Positions 21,407 to 31,268 of a stretch of 64,000 bases of DNA are shown here, piece by piece. Position 1 is the stretch's first letter; every line of letters starts with the position of its first letter. A model generated the notes under the pieces. The model was not told the DNA's origin and ran no database searches. It worked only from the letters and a program-made list of their open reading frames with translations. A program made the translations under genes and the position numbers. Origin of the DNA: Flavobacteriales bacterium (GTDB lineage Bacteria; Bacteroidota; Bacteroidia; Flavobacteriales; TMED113); NCBI GenBank assembly GCA_002714185.1, contig PAWM01000017.1, positions 36,183 through 100,182 of the forward strand, in the 5' to 3' direction.

Positions 21407-22333
21407 TTAAAATCCTATTTTTTTACTAATTTTTTCTATATGGCTAATTGGTTTATTTCGAATAATTAATTCACCTAAAAATCCAGCCAAGAACATCTGT
21501 GTACCAATAATCATACATAACATAGCTAAATAAAACAAAGGCCGATCTGTCATATTAAATTGATATAAAATAAATTTAGCATAAGTTAAATAACCTGCAA
21601 TCAAAAAACCGATAATGAAAAATAAAATACCAAGTAAACCAAATAAATGCATAGGAGTTTTTCCAAATTTATGTAAAAAAGAAATAGAGATTAAATCCAA
21701 TAATCCATTTGAAAAACGATTCCATCCACCATATTTAGTTTTTCCAAATTCTCTTTTTCTATGATTTATAACTTTTTCTCCTATTTTATTATAACCTGCA
21801 TTTTTAGCTAATAATGGAATATACCTATGCATTTCTCCCGATAGTCTAACATCTTTAACTACATCTATTGAATATGCCTTTAAACCACAATTAAAATCAT
21901 GCAAATTAATGCCAGACATAATTCTAGTTGCCCAATTATATAGCTTAGTTGGAATAGTTTTAGAAATAGGATCCAATCTTTTTTTCTTCCAACCAGATAC
22001 TATATCATAATGATCATTTACAATCATACTATATAGAACAGGAATTTCTTTTGGATCATCTTGTAAATCTGAATCCATAGTCACCACAACACTACCACTA
22101 GCATAAAAAAAACCTACATCTAAAGCCGCTGATTTACCTAAGTTTTTTTTAAATCTTAAAGCTTTAACAGAATTTAGTTCACATATGATATTCCAAGATT
22201 CGTCGGTGCTCCCATCATCTATTAATATTATTTCATAATTATAATTCGTATTTAATTCTTGATGTATTTCATTAACAAGAATTTTTATTGAATCAGACTC
22301 ATTGTAAACCGGTAAAATAATAGATAAATCCAT
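21407..22333 (-). CDS. family 2 glycosyltransferase (DPM1/DolP-mannosyltransferase-like, two TM helices)
   Basis: LSIILPVYNESDSIKILVNEI, IDDGSTDESW, VVTMDSDLQDDPKEIP; C-terminal TM pair. Confidence 0.92.
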   Translation of the reverse strand: MDLSIILPVYNESDSIKILVNEIHQELNTNYNYEIILIDDGSTDESWNIICELNSVKALRFKKNLGKSAALDVGFFYASGSVVVTMDSDLQDDPKEIPVLYSMIVNDHYDIVSGWKKKRLDPISKTIPTKLYNWATRIMSGINLHDFNCGLKAYSIDVVKDVRLSGEMHRYIPLLAKNAGYNKIGEKVINHRKREFGKTKYGGWNRFSNGLLDLISISFLHKFGKTPMHLFGLLGILFFIIGFLIAGYLTYAKFILYQFNMTDRPLFYLAMLCMIIGTQMFLAGFLGELIIRNKPISHIEKISKKIGF

Positions 22334-22336
22334 AAA

Positions 22337-22813
22337 TTATTTTATAATTTGTTTCAACAAAGATATTAGTGCTGAGTAAAGTACGCAAGGTATTAGCCAA
22401 AATACATAAGAATTTAATTGTGATTTAATAGAAAATGAATGTAAAAAATACTGATTATTATAATTATTATTAAAATCAAAAAAAGCACTTGGTAATAAAC
22501 CGTACACACCAACTATATTATTTGCTAAATTATTATATAAAAGAAAAGTGAAACATGAATATAGTAAAGAAGCAACAGACAATACTAAAAAAACTATAGA
22601 GAAATACTCTTTGTATGTAAAACTATTATTATAGTTTATAAATAACATCAAAACAGGAAACATTAAAAAAATCACCACAAAAATAGTTGAATGATATGTA
22701 GAATTAAATAACATGTCTGGATAAAAAAAGTAACAAATAACAGTTAATATACACAAAAGAATTCCTAAAAAGAATCCGTGAATTAAGGCATATTTTTTAT
22801 GTATTGGTAACAT
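22337..22813 (-). CDS. DUF4199-like four-TM membrane protein
   Basis: 158 aa, four hydrophobic segments, upstream of a GT2 gene, as is common for DUF4199 in Bacteroidota. Confidence 0.55.
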   Translation of the reverse strand: MLPIHKKYALIHGFFLGILLCILTVICYFFYPDMLFNSTYHSTIFVVIFLMFPVLMLFINYNNSFTYKEYFSIVFLVLSVASLLYSCFTFLLYNNLANNIVGVYGLLPSAFFDFNNNYNNQYFLHSFSIKSQLNSYVFWLIPCVLYSALISLLKQIIK

Positions 22814-22851
22814 TTTAGCTGTAAATATAAAAGTAAATTATAAAATAATTT

Positions 22852-22859
22852 TATTTTTG
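22852..22859 (+). promoter_or_regulatory. Bacteroidota -7 element (TATTTTTG) for SRP RNA
   Basis: TAnnTTTG match ending 5 nt before the predicted SRP RNA 5' end. Confidence 0.55.
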
Positions 22860-22863
22860 CAAT

Positions 22864-22960
22864 GGGCAAGTCTTACACAACCAGCTCCTACTGAACCTCC
22901 CCAGGGTCGGAAGACAGCAAGGATAAGGTGGTCGTAGCGGTGTGATGTAAGTAGCTTGCC
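22864..22960 (+). ncRNA. ffs: signal recognition particle RNA (bacterial small type)
   Basis: Conserved apical core CCCAGGGTCGGAAGACAGCAAGG; terminal pairing GGGCAAG (22864) with CTTGCC (22960), followed by a T-run. Confidence 0.9.
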
Positions 22961-22978
22961 TTTTTTTTTGCAAAAAAA

Positions 22979-23004
22979 AACAGGATTCTATCCTGCTTTT
23001 TTTT
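22979..23004 (-). terminator. bidirectional-looking intrinsic terminator between SRP RNA and the DUF3276 gene
   Basis: AAAAAACAGGATtctATCCTGCTTTTTTTT: 6-bp stem, 3-nt loop, with A-run and T-run flanks. Confidence 0.75.
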
Positions 23005-23026
23005 ATTTAAAAAAAATAATTTAAAA

Positions 23027-23398
23027 TTATATATCTTCAAATTTAAGATCTGAAAAATTTTCTGTATCCTTTGAGTCTTCAGAGATATCATTATTAGATG
23101 ATTCTGAACTACTATTGTCAGAATTAGTAATAACATCTCTGCCTTTTTTATCAAAAATAAAATCTGCTACTTCCTTGAAGCTAGCTGCAAATTCATCAAA
23201 ATCTTCTTTGTATAAATAAATTTTATGTTTTTTATAATGAGCAGAACCATCATCATTACTAAACTTTTTACTATCAGTAATTGTCATATAATAATCTTCA
23301 GCTCTAGTAGATCTTACATCAAAAAAATATGTTCTTCTACCTGCTCGAACAGACTTTGAAAAAATCTCTTCTCTATCATAATTTTCTTTTCCTTCCAT
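23027..23398 (-). CDS. DUF3276 family (PUR-alpha-like nucleic acid-binding) protein
   Basis: EEIFSKSVRAGRRTYFFDVRSTRAEDYYMTITDSKK..KHKIYLYKEDFDEFAASFKE. Confidence 0.9.
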   Translation of the reverse strand: MEGKENYDREEIFSKSVRAGRRTYFFDVRSTRAEDYYMTITDSKKFSNDDGSAHYKKHKIYLYKEDFDEFAASFKEVADFIFDKKGRDVITNSDNSSSESSNNDISEDSKDTENFSDLKFEDI

Positions 23399-23429
23399 TT
23401 TAAATTATTGTTAGTTAATAGTTAATAAA

Positions 23430-23437
23430 CAAATCTA
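23430..23437 (-). promoter_or_regulatory. Bacteroidota -7 element (TAGATTTG) for the DUF3276 gene
   Basis: CAAATCTA on + strand about 32 bp upstream of the DUF3276 start. Confidence 0.45.
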
Positions 23438-23462
23438 TAAAAATATATTTATATTCAAAGAT

Positions 23463-25236
23463 TTATTTTAAAAGCATTTGGTTAATAAATAATTTTTGAT
23501 ATTCACCAAACTCTTTAATTAAATCTAAGTGTGTGCCTTCTTGAATTATTTCACCTGATTTCAATACAAAAATTTGATTACATTGTGATAACAGTGACAA
23601 TCTGTTTGAAGTTAAAATAATAGTAATACCTCTTAGAGATTTTAAATAATTAATAATACGCAATTCTGTTTCAGAATCTACATTTGATAATGCATCATCT
23701 AAGACAAGGAACTCCGGCTCCCTTAAGAGAGCTCTAGCAAGTGCAATACGTTGCTTTTGTCCACCAGAAAGAGTTACCCCACCTTCTCCAATATGAGTGT
23801 CAAATCCCTGATTAAAAGATTTAATTTCTTCAAGTATAGAAACATTTTTTGAAATTTTAAGTAATTTTGATTCATCAACTGCATCAAGGCCAAATAAAAT
23901 ATTGTTTCTAATAGAATCAGAAAATAAAAATATATTTTGAGACACATAAGCAATATTATTTCTAAATTCATCCCAATTAAAATTATTTGAAGATTGATTG
24001 TCAAAAAAAAGACTTCCAGATGAAGGTGTAATTAATCCAGCTAAAATTTTAAGAATTGTACTTTTACCTGAACCTACATGTCCTACAAAACCCACTATAT
24101 TGTTTTTTTCTATATGAAAATTAATTGAATGAACTGCGACTTTATTTGAATTCGTATATCTATATGACACATCCACCATATCGATAGAGTTTTCAAATTT
24201 ATAAATTGAATTTTTATTTTTTGAAGAAAGATAATAAGTAGTGAAATCTTTTTTATTTAAAAACTCATTAATTCTAGTTTGTGATGCTGCAGCTCTTTGA
24301 ATAACCTCAGTAACCCATCCTATAGATGTAGCGGGCCAAGTTAACATATTAACATAAATAATAAATTCAGTTATTTCACCTACTGTAACTTTTCCTTCTG
24401 CAAGCAATAAACCCCCAAAATAAATAGTTAATAAAATACTAAAACCAACAAGAAATAAAACCAACGGAAAAAAAAATTGAATTTGTTTTTGATAAGGATA
24501 TATTTCTATTCATATAATCCGTAGAAATATCTTTAAAATCATTAATAATTTCATTTTCTTTCACAAATGACTTAACAAGTCTAATACCTGAAACAGCTTC
24601 TTGCACTGAGTTGGTTAATAAAGAGAGTTTATTTTGGACTATACCGCTTTTATAATTTATTCTATGACTAACTCTATAAATTAACAATGACAAAACCGGT
24701 AAAGGTATAAGAACAACCATTGTTAATTGTGGGCTTATTATTATCATTCTGTAAAGAATAAGAATAATTAAAGTTATTAAGTTCATACTATACATTAAGG
24801 CAGGTCCCAAATACATTCTAACTCTACTTACATCCTCAGTTATTCTATTTAATATATCACCGGAGTCAAATAATTTATAAAAATTCAATGACAAATTCTG
24901 ATAGTGAAGAAATATCTCATTTTTAATATCAAATTCTATATTCCTTGAAACAACTATAATATTTTGTCTCATATAAAACATAAATACACCTCTCATTAAT
25001 GCGAAAATAATCAACAATCCTGCATAAATTGCTAACAAATAATAGAGATGATCATAAGTTAATTCCTGATTCAATTTAGCTTTTTCAACCTCCTCTATAA
25101 TTAAATTAAATGACTTACCAATTAAATGAGCAGGAAAAAGAGCAGAAATATTTGCTACTATAACAAAAAAAAATCCCACAGCAATTTTAAAACTATATTT
25201 ATGTAAATATTTATTTAAGTATTTTAAACTTTTCAT
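23463..25236 (-). pseudogene. ABC transporter, fused TM + ATP-binding exporter, split by a +1 nt frameshift at an A9/T9 run (24468-24476)
   Basis: N-part 24439..25236 (SPAHLIGKSFN.., TM domain) ends ...KTNSIFFSVGFISCWF*; C-part 23463..24464 starts in another frame. Removing one T gives NSIFFPLVLFLVGFSILLTIYFGG, continuous. C-part has GHVGSGKSTILK and LSGGQKQRIALARALL. Confidence 0.88.
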
Positions 25237-25271
25237 AAAAAAATAATTTTCAATTTATAAATAAAAAAGAT

Positions 25272-25279
25272 TACTTTTG
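25272..25279 (+). promoter_or_regulatory. possible -7 element (TACTTTTG) upstream of the leucine dehydrogenase-like gene
   Basis: TAnnTTTG match about 42 bp before the start codon; no clear -33 TTG. Confidence 0.35.
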
Positions 25280-25320
25280 TCCTGCATCAAAAATAATAAA
25301 TTGTAAAACTCAAGCTAACT

Positions 25321-26406
25321 ATGAAAATATGTAATATTAAAGAAATTGCTGAAATAGATTCCAATGTGCTTGATTACATGAATAGAAAACAACATGAAAA
25401 AGTTGTTTACTGCTCAGATTCTTCAACAGGATTAAAAGCAATCATAGCAATTCATAATACTAATTTAGGTCCAGCATTAGGTGGTACCAGAATGTGGGCA
25501 TATAACAATATTAGCGAAGCCACCAAAGATGTACTCAGACTATCAAGGGGAATGACCTATAAAGCAGCTATCACAGGCCTGAATTTAGGTGGTGGCAAAG
25601 CAGTAATTATTGGGGATTCTAATAATAAAAATGATGCTATGATGAGATCTTTTGGAAAATTTGTGGAATCACAAAATGGTCAATATATTACTGCAGAGGA
25701 TGTAGGCATGAGTACTCATGATATGAAAGTGATTTTTGAAGAAACCAATCATGTAGTAGGAAAACCAATAGAGTTAGGAGGGAGTGGAGACCCATCCGTA
25801 GTTACAGCATATGGAGTATTAATGGGCATGAAAGGTAGTGCTAAATATAAATGGGGCAGCGACAAGTTAGAAAATAAAAAAGTACTAGTCCAAGGAGTTG
25901 GCAATGTGGGTGAAAATTTAATTCAATTGCTACTAAAAGAAAATGCTGACATATATATTAATGATGTTAATGAAGTAAAACTCAATAATATCAATAAAAA
26001 ATATAATGTTAAAATTATTGAAAAAAATATTTTTTCTTCAGACATTGATATTTACGCACCTTGTGCACTAGGAGGAACATTAAACGAAAAAACTATTCCT
26101 CAATTAAAATGTGCAATTGTAGCTGGTGCAGCTAATAATCAATTAGCAAAAGAATATATTCATGATGAAATGCTTAGGGAAAATAATATATTATATGCTC
26201 CTGACTTTCTAATCAATGCAGGTGGATTAATTAATGTTTATTCTGAATTAAAAGGCTTTTCAAATTCACAAGTCATGAAAAAAACAGAAAACATTTTTGA
26301 CACCACAATATCAATACTTAAAAAATCTGAAAAAGAAAATATATCTACTCAAAAAGCTGCATTAAAAATTGCAAAAGAAAAAGTTTTCAAAAAACATAAT
26401 GCATAA
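25321..26406 (+). CDS. Glu/Leu/Phe/Val dehydrogenase (leucine dehydrogenase-like)
   Basis: GPALGGTRMW, RLSRGMTYKAAITGLNLGGGKAVIIGD, VQGVGNVGENLIQLL, APDFLINAGGLINVYSE. Confidence 0.92.
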   Translation: MKICNIKEIAEIDSNVLDYMNRKQHEKVVYCSDSSTGLKAIIAIHNTNLGPALGGTRMWAYNNISEATKDVLRLSRGMTYKAAITGLNLGGGKAVIIGDSNNKNDAMMRSFGKFVESQNGQYITAEDVGMSTHDMKVIFEETNHVVGKPIELGGSGDPSVVTAYGVLMGMKGSAKYKWGSDKLENKKVLVQGVGNVGENLIQLLLKENADIYINDVNEVKLNNINKKYNVKIIEKNIFSSDIDIYAPCALGGTLNEKTIPQLKCAIVAGAANNQLAKEYIHDEMLRENNILYAPDFLINAGGLINVYSELKGFSNSQVMKKTENIFDTTISILKKSEKENISTQKAALKIAKEKVFKKHNA

Positions 26407-27300
26407 ATGCTACCTAGAAGACATATTAGAATTAAAGTTTTTCAATCACTTTATGCATATTCACAACAAAATCTGGATAAAAATTTTAGTATAGAAAAAG
26501 AATATCATAAAAATCTAGAAGGATATTTAAACAGTTATTTTTTTATAATTAATTTAATTAAACAGTTACACAATTTAGCCTTATCTGAAATAAAAATAAA
26601 TAAAAATAAATTTATTCCATCAAAAGCTGACCTAAATCCCAACATAAGATTTATTAATAATTTTATCTTTCAAAAAACTAAAAAAACACAAATACCACCA
26701 AATATTAATTTTGACAATGAAAAACTAAATATTGTTATAAAAAAAATCTTTACTTCTCTTAAAAAAACTAAATTCTACAATAATTACATGTTAAAAACAT
26801 CTATTCAAAAAGTAGAAGAAAAAAAAATCATATTTCATATACTAAAGAAGTATTTTATTAATAATGAAAAAATACATGATTTTATAGAAGACTACTCGAT
26901 TTACTGGAATGAAGATATGATGGTTGCATATAATATTTTTAAAGAAAAAATTAATCACAATCAAACACTTAACAGTATTAAAATATTTAGAAAAAAAGAA
27001 GACCAAATATTTGGAAAAAATCTTATAAACAAAACAATACAAGAAGAAAAAGCCACTAGTAAAATAATTCATAAAATTGCTAAAAATTGGGATGAAGAAA
27101 GAATTGCACTTACTGATTTAATTCTCATCAGAATGGCAATGATTGAAATAAGATATTTTATTGATATTCCAAATAATGTCACAATAGATGAATATATAGA
27201 AATTGCTAAGCAATACAGCACTCCTAAAAGCAAAGAATTTATCAATGGTATTCTCGATGTTTTTTCTAAAGATATTTTATCAAAAAAACTAACTGAATAA
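26407..27300 (+). CDS. nusB: transcription antitermination factor NusB (long Bacteroidota form)
   Basis: MLPRRHIRIKVFQSLYAYSQ; C-terminal WDEERIALTDLILIRMAMIEI...IPNNVTIDEYIEIAKQYSTPKSKEFINGILD. Confidence 0.92.
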   Translation: MLPRRHIRIKVFQSLYAYSQQNLDKNFSIEKEYHKNLEGYLNSYFFIINLIKQLHNLALSEIKINKNKFIPSKADLNPNIRFINNFIFQKTKKTQIPPNINFDNEKLNIVIKKIFTSLKKTKFYNNYMLKTSIQKVEEKKIIFHILKKYFINNEKIHDFIEDYSIYWNEDMMVAYNIFKEKINHNQTLNSIKIFRKKEDQIFGKNLINKTIQEEKATSKIIHKIAKNWDEERIALTDLILIRMAMIEIRYFIDIPNNVTIDEYIEIAKQYSTPKSKEFINGILDVFSKDILSKKLTE

Positions 27301-27343
27301 AAAGAATTTAATTATTTTTGAAAAAATATGCATTGAATAATCA

Positions 27344-27847
27344 ATGAAAATTAAAATTAATATGAAAAATCAAATACTCTTGTCTATATCTGTTTTATTA
27401 TTATTGTTCAGTTGTCAAAATGCAACCAATAAAATCAATGAAACAGCTACTAATGACAAAAATACAGTTGAAACAACAACTGAGAATCCAATTAATGCAC
27501 AAATAATAGACAATTCAGGTGGTGCAAGTTTTAAATTCACTAATACAGGTGGTACTGTTTGGGATTTTGGCACCATACAACAAGGGGAATCACCTAAGTT
27601 TACTTTTAAATTTATTAATAATGGTAATGAACCAATGATTATTTCAAATGCAAAAGGAAGTTGCGGCTGCACAGTTCCACAGTGGCCAAAAGAACCTATA
27701 GCACCTGGTGCTGAAGGAGAAATAAGTGTTCAATTTAACTCTAAAGGAAAAAAAGGATCACAAAACAAAACAGTTACTCTAACAGCAAATACAACACCGC
27801 CAACAACCAAACTCAGAGTGACTGGGCAAATTGAAGTAACTGAATAA
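27344..27847 (+). CDS. DUF1573 domain lipoprotein
   Basis: Lipobox LLLFSCQN; WDFGTIQQGESPKFTFKFINNGNEPMIISNAKGSCGCTVPQWPKEPIAPG. Confidence 0.9.
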   Translation: MKIKINMKNQILLSISVLLLLFSCQNATNKINETATNDKNTVETTTENPINAQIIDNSGGASFKFTNTGGTVWDFGTIQQGESPKFTFKFINNGNEPMIISNAKGSCGCTVPQWPKEPIAPGAEGEISVQFNSKGKKGSQNKTVTLTANTTPPTTKLRVTGQIEVTE

Positions 27848-27849
27848 TA

Positions 27850-28155
27850 ATGCAACAACTTTTTATTATATTACAAAGTCCACCAAGCTCAGGTTTTGCT
27901 AGCTTCCTACCATTCATTTTAATTATGGTAGTCTTTTATTTTTTTATGATTAGACCTCAAATAAACAAACAACGTGCTGATCAAAAGTTTCAAACTGAAT
28001 TAAAAAAAGGAGACAAGATTGTCACTATTGGAGGAATATATGGTAAGATTATCGGTGTTAAAGAAGATAAAATTATATTAGAAATAAATGAAAACACTAA
28101 AATGACAATTGAAAGAAATTCAATTTCTAGAGAAAAATCTATGATAAGGTCATAA
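27850..28155 (+). CDS. yajC: preprotein translocase subunit YajC
   Basis: FLPFILIMVVFYFFMIRPQINKQRADQKFQTELKKGDKIVTIGGIYGKI. Confidence 0.95.
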   Translation: MQQLFIILQSPPSSGFASFLPFILIMVVFYFFMIRPQINKQRADQKFQTELKKGDKIVTIGGIYGKIIGVKEDKIILEINENTKMTIERNSISREKSMIRS

Positions 28156-28188
28156 ATCATGATAAACAAGTTTTTCTAAAACTTCACA

Positions 28189-28797
28189 TTGAAAAAAAAA
28201 AATACTCATAAACCTATTAAAGTTGGACTAACAGGCGGAATTGGTTCAGGAAAAACTACTGTCTCAAATATTTTAAAAACCGTCGGCATTCCAGTGTTTA
28301 ATTCAGATGATGAAAGTAAAAATCTACTTAAAGTAAATCCGAAAATTATTAATGATGTAAAAAATTTATTTGGAAAATCTATCATTCAAGAAGAAGAAGA
28401 TATAGATTTAAAAAAACTAGGGAATATTGTATTTTCAAATAAGTCGAAACTAAATCAGTTAAGTAATATTCTCCATCCAGAAGTATTAATAAAATTCAAA
28501 CAATGGATGTTGACACAAAATACTACATACATAATTAAAGAATCTGCAATATTATTTGAAACTAAAACATATAAAGAATTAGACAAGATTATAATAGTAA
28601 CCGCACCTTTAGCTTTAAGAATAGATAGAATTAAAAAAAGAGACCATAGAGACATCAAGCAGATAAAATCAATTATAAATAATCAACTAAACTTAAACAC
28701 ACAATTAGACAAAGCAGATTACATAATTAACAATGATGAAAAATCACTACTAATTCCAAAAGTAATTGATTTACATATGAGATTATCGAGGTTGTGA
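28189..28797 (+). CDS. coaE: dephospho-CoA kinase (TTG start)
   Basis: KVGLTGGIGSGKTTVSNILKTVGIPVFNSD; I*ESAILFETK; IIVTAPLALRIDRIKKRD. Confidence 0.93.
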   Translation: MKKKNTHKPIKVGLTGGIGSGKTTVSNILKTVGIPVFNSDDESKNLLKVNPKIINDVKNLFGKSIIQEEEDIDLKKLGNIVFSNKSKLNQLSNILHPEVLIKFKQWMLTQNTTYIIKESAILFETKTYKELDKIIIVTAPLALRIDRIKKRDHRDIKQIKSIINNQLNLNTQLDKADYIINNDEKSLLIPKVIDLHMRLSRL

Positions 28798-29298
28798 AAT
28801 GTAACTAATTTCCTGTTTTAATATTTTTTGTGCTCTCTTTATAATCAATGTATTTTCATTTGAATGCTTCAGCAATTTTTTTACTAAATCATCTGTACTA
28901 TTATTATCAACAGAGTTAGCACAATTTGATATACAATTAATCATTTTATTCTTAACCAATTCTAAAATCTTCCACAAACCATCAGACACATAAATTTGTT
29001 GAGATATATTATATTCATACTCACTTACAATATTTTTAATCAAAATTGAAGGGATTTTTTCAATTTTTTCATTATGTAATTCAAGCCTATTAATCATTCC
29101 TACTGGTTCTATTCTTTCTAAAAAAAGAGTTAATCTTTCATAAGCTCTCAACTTTATCTCAATTTCATTTTGAGTTAATTCACTAGAAATATTTTGGCTT
29201 ACATCCAAATCACGATTCCTTCTTAAGTAAAAGAAGACAAAACTTAATATTGTGATAAAGACAGCAAAATAAAGTATATTTTCAAGAAAAAAATCCAT
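28783..29298 (-). CDS. DUF7935-like membrane-anchored protein
   Basis: Single N-terminal TM; LRAYERLTLFLERIEPVGMINRL as in a conserved Bacteroidota hypothetical family. Confidence 0.6.
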   Translation of the reverse strand: MDFFLENILYFAVFITILSFVFFYLRRNRDLDVSQNISSELTQNEIEIKLRAYERLTLFLERIEPVGMINRLELHNEKIEKIPSILIKNIVSEYEYNISQQIYVSDGLWKILELVKNKMINCISNCANSVDNNSTDDLVKKLLKHSNENTLIIKRAQKILKQEISYISQPR

Positions 29299-29379
29299 AT
29301 CAAATAATTAATAAGCTAATATCGTTATTTTTAATATGAAAAAAATTAATTTCATAGTTATAATTATTTAAAAGTAGAT

Positions 29380-30570
29380 ATGCAATTATCAAAAAAAATT
29401 CAACAACTCCAAGAATCTGCAACCCTTGCAATGGCAAGAAAGAGTAGAGAATTACAAAAAAAAGGTAATAAAATTATTAATTTAAGCTTAGGTGAACCTG
29501 ATTTCAATACACCAAATTTTATCAAAAATGCTGCAAAAAAAGCTATTGATAATAACTTTTCAAAATATACTCCAGTAGCTGGATATCATGATCTTTTGGA
29601 AGTGATTTCAATGAAATTCAAAAGAGATAATAAATTAATTTATAATCCTAATCAAATCATCTGTTCTACTGGAGCAAAACAAAGTATAGCACAATTATTA
29701 ATGGTACTTCTAAATAAGAATGATGAAGTAATACTACCATCACCTTATTGGGTTAGTTATTCTCAAATGATACAATTAGCTGGAGGTAAGGCTAAAGTTA
29801 TTAAAACAAATATAAAAGACAACTTTAAAATCACCCCAGATTGCTTAAAAAAAGCAATTACTAAAAAGACAAAAGCATTTCTTTTTAGTTCTCCATGCAA
29901 TCCAACTGGATCAGTTTACAGCAAAAAAGAACTTATAGATTTAGCAAGTATATTTAAAAAACATAAAAATATCATTATTATTTCTGATGAAATATATGAG
30001 CATATCAATTTCGCAAAACATCATTTTAGTATTGGAAGAATTGATGGATTACAGAACCAAGTGGTAACAATTAATGGTTTATCTAAAGGATATGCTATGA
30101 CAGGTTGGAGATTTGGATATTTAGGTGCTCCAAAAGAAATTGCTCAAGCTTGTGTCAAAATGCAAGGTCAAATTACATCAGCCACTTGCTCAATAACTCA
30201 ACGAGCAGCAATTACAGCATTAAAATCAGACCCTAGTTGTACTTATGATATGAGAAATAAATTTAAAACAAGAAGGGATCTCATGATTCAATTATTATCC
30301 GAAATTCAGGACATAAATATCAATACACCAGAGGGAGCATTTTATATATTTCCTGACATTTCTAATTACATAGGAAAAAAATATAATCAATATAGCATTA
30401 ATTCGAGCGATGACTTAGCTATGTACTTATTAGAATATGCAGGAGTTTCCACTGTTTCTGGAACTGCATTTGGAGCTAAAAACTATATAAGAATATCATA
30501 TGCAGCAGCTGAAAAAGAATTAATTAGTGCATGTAAGCTTATTAAAAAATACTTACACCAATTAAAATAA
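29380..30570 (+). CDS. pyridoxal phosphate-dependent aminotransferase (aspartate aminotransferase family)
   Basis: INLSLGEPDFNTP, SSPCNPTGSVYSKKEL, ISDEIYEHI, INGLSKGYAMTGWRFGYLGAP. Confidence 0.95.
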   Translation: MQLSKKIQQLQESATLAMARKSRELQKKGNKIINLSLGEPDFNTPNFIKNAAKKAIDNNFSKYTPVAGYHDLLEVISMKFKRDNKLIYNPNQIICSTGAKQSIAQLLMVLLNKNDEVILPSPYWVSYSQMIQLAGGKAKVIKTNIKDNFKITPDCLKKAITKKTKAFLFSSPCNPTGSVYSKKELIDLASIFKKHKNIIIISDEIYEHINFAKHHFSIGRIDGLQNQVVTINGLSKGYAMTGWRFGYLGAPKEIAQACVKMQGQITSATCSITQRAAITALKSDPSCTYDMRNKFKTRRDLMIQLLSEIQDININTPEGAFYIFPDISNYIGKKYNQYSINSSDDLAMYLLEYAGVSTVSGTAFGAKNYIRISYAAAEKELISACKLIKKYLHQLK

Positions 30571-30571
30571 T

Positions 30572-31264
30572 ATGAAAAGAAAAATTCAATTTTTTATAAT
30601 TTGCATATTTATTACAAATCTATGTTTTGGTCAAGAAGAATTACCACTAAATAACCCATTATATGACAATCAAATCTATCACTTTGGATTTACAATTGGT
30701 GTAAGTAATTCAAAATTTCAAATAAATTATAATAGTGATTTTATCACACAAAATGATTTTGACCAAATTCTCTCTAAACATTCCCCAGGATTTAATGTGG
30801 GCATCATCATGGACTTAAAAATCGGAAAAAATACTAACTTAAGACTGACGCCTTCATTTAATTTTACTGATCAAAAATTATATTTCACTCAAAATTATAT
30901 ACAAACAGTTAAGCCGGAAAACAATACTGGAATTTCTAATTTTGAATTACCACTATATTTAAAATATAGATCTGATAGAATTAATAACGGAAGAGCTTAT
31001 CTATTATTAGGTGGTAATTTTATGCTTGATATGAGTGCTACAGAAACTCTATCTCTTGCACAAGAAATTGAATTTTATAAAACAAACTATTCGATTGATA
31101 TTGGATTTGGTATAGATGTATATTTTGCATTCTTTAAACTATCACCAGAAATCAAATATTCTTACGGCCTAAAGAATATGTTAAAAGACCAAAATAATGA
31201 ATATAATAATTTAATTAGCAACCTAGCTACAAGAGCAATTCTTATTTCATTAACATTTGAGTAG
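30572..31264 (+). CDS. PorT-like outer-membrane beta-barrel protein
   Basis: Signal peptide; YDNQIYHFGFTIGVSNSKFQINY, PLYLKYRSDRINNGRAYLLLGGNF; adjacency and pattern typical of PorT. Confidence 0.75.
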   Translation: MKRKIQFFIICIFITNLCFGQEELPLNNPLYDNQIYHFGFTIGVSNSKFQINYNSDFITQNDFDQILSKHSPGFNVGIIMDLKIGKNTNLRLTPSFNFTDQKLYFTQNYIQTVKPENNTGISNFELPLYLKYRSDRINNGRAYLLLGGNFMLDMSATETLSLAQEIEFYKTNYSIDIGFGIDVYFAFFKLSPEIKYSYGLKNMLKDQNNEYNNLISNLATRAILISLTFE

Positions 31265-31268
31265 GGGG

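Noticed and set aside
22888-23154. ORF of 88 aa on the minus strand overlapping the SRP RNA and DUF3276 gene
   Set aside because: Covers the SRP RNA in antisense and overlaps DUF3276 in a different frame; low-complexity translation; not a gene
28783-28797. 3' overlap of coaE and the DUF7935-like gene as a regulatory feature
   Set aside because: 15-bp convergent overlap is ordinary in this compact genome
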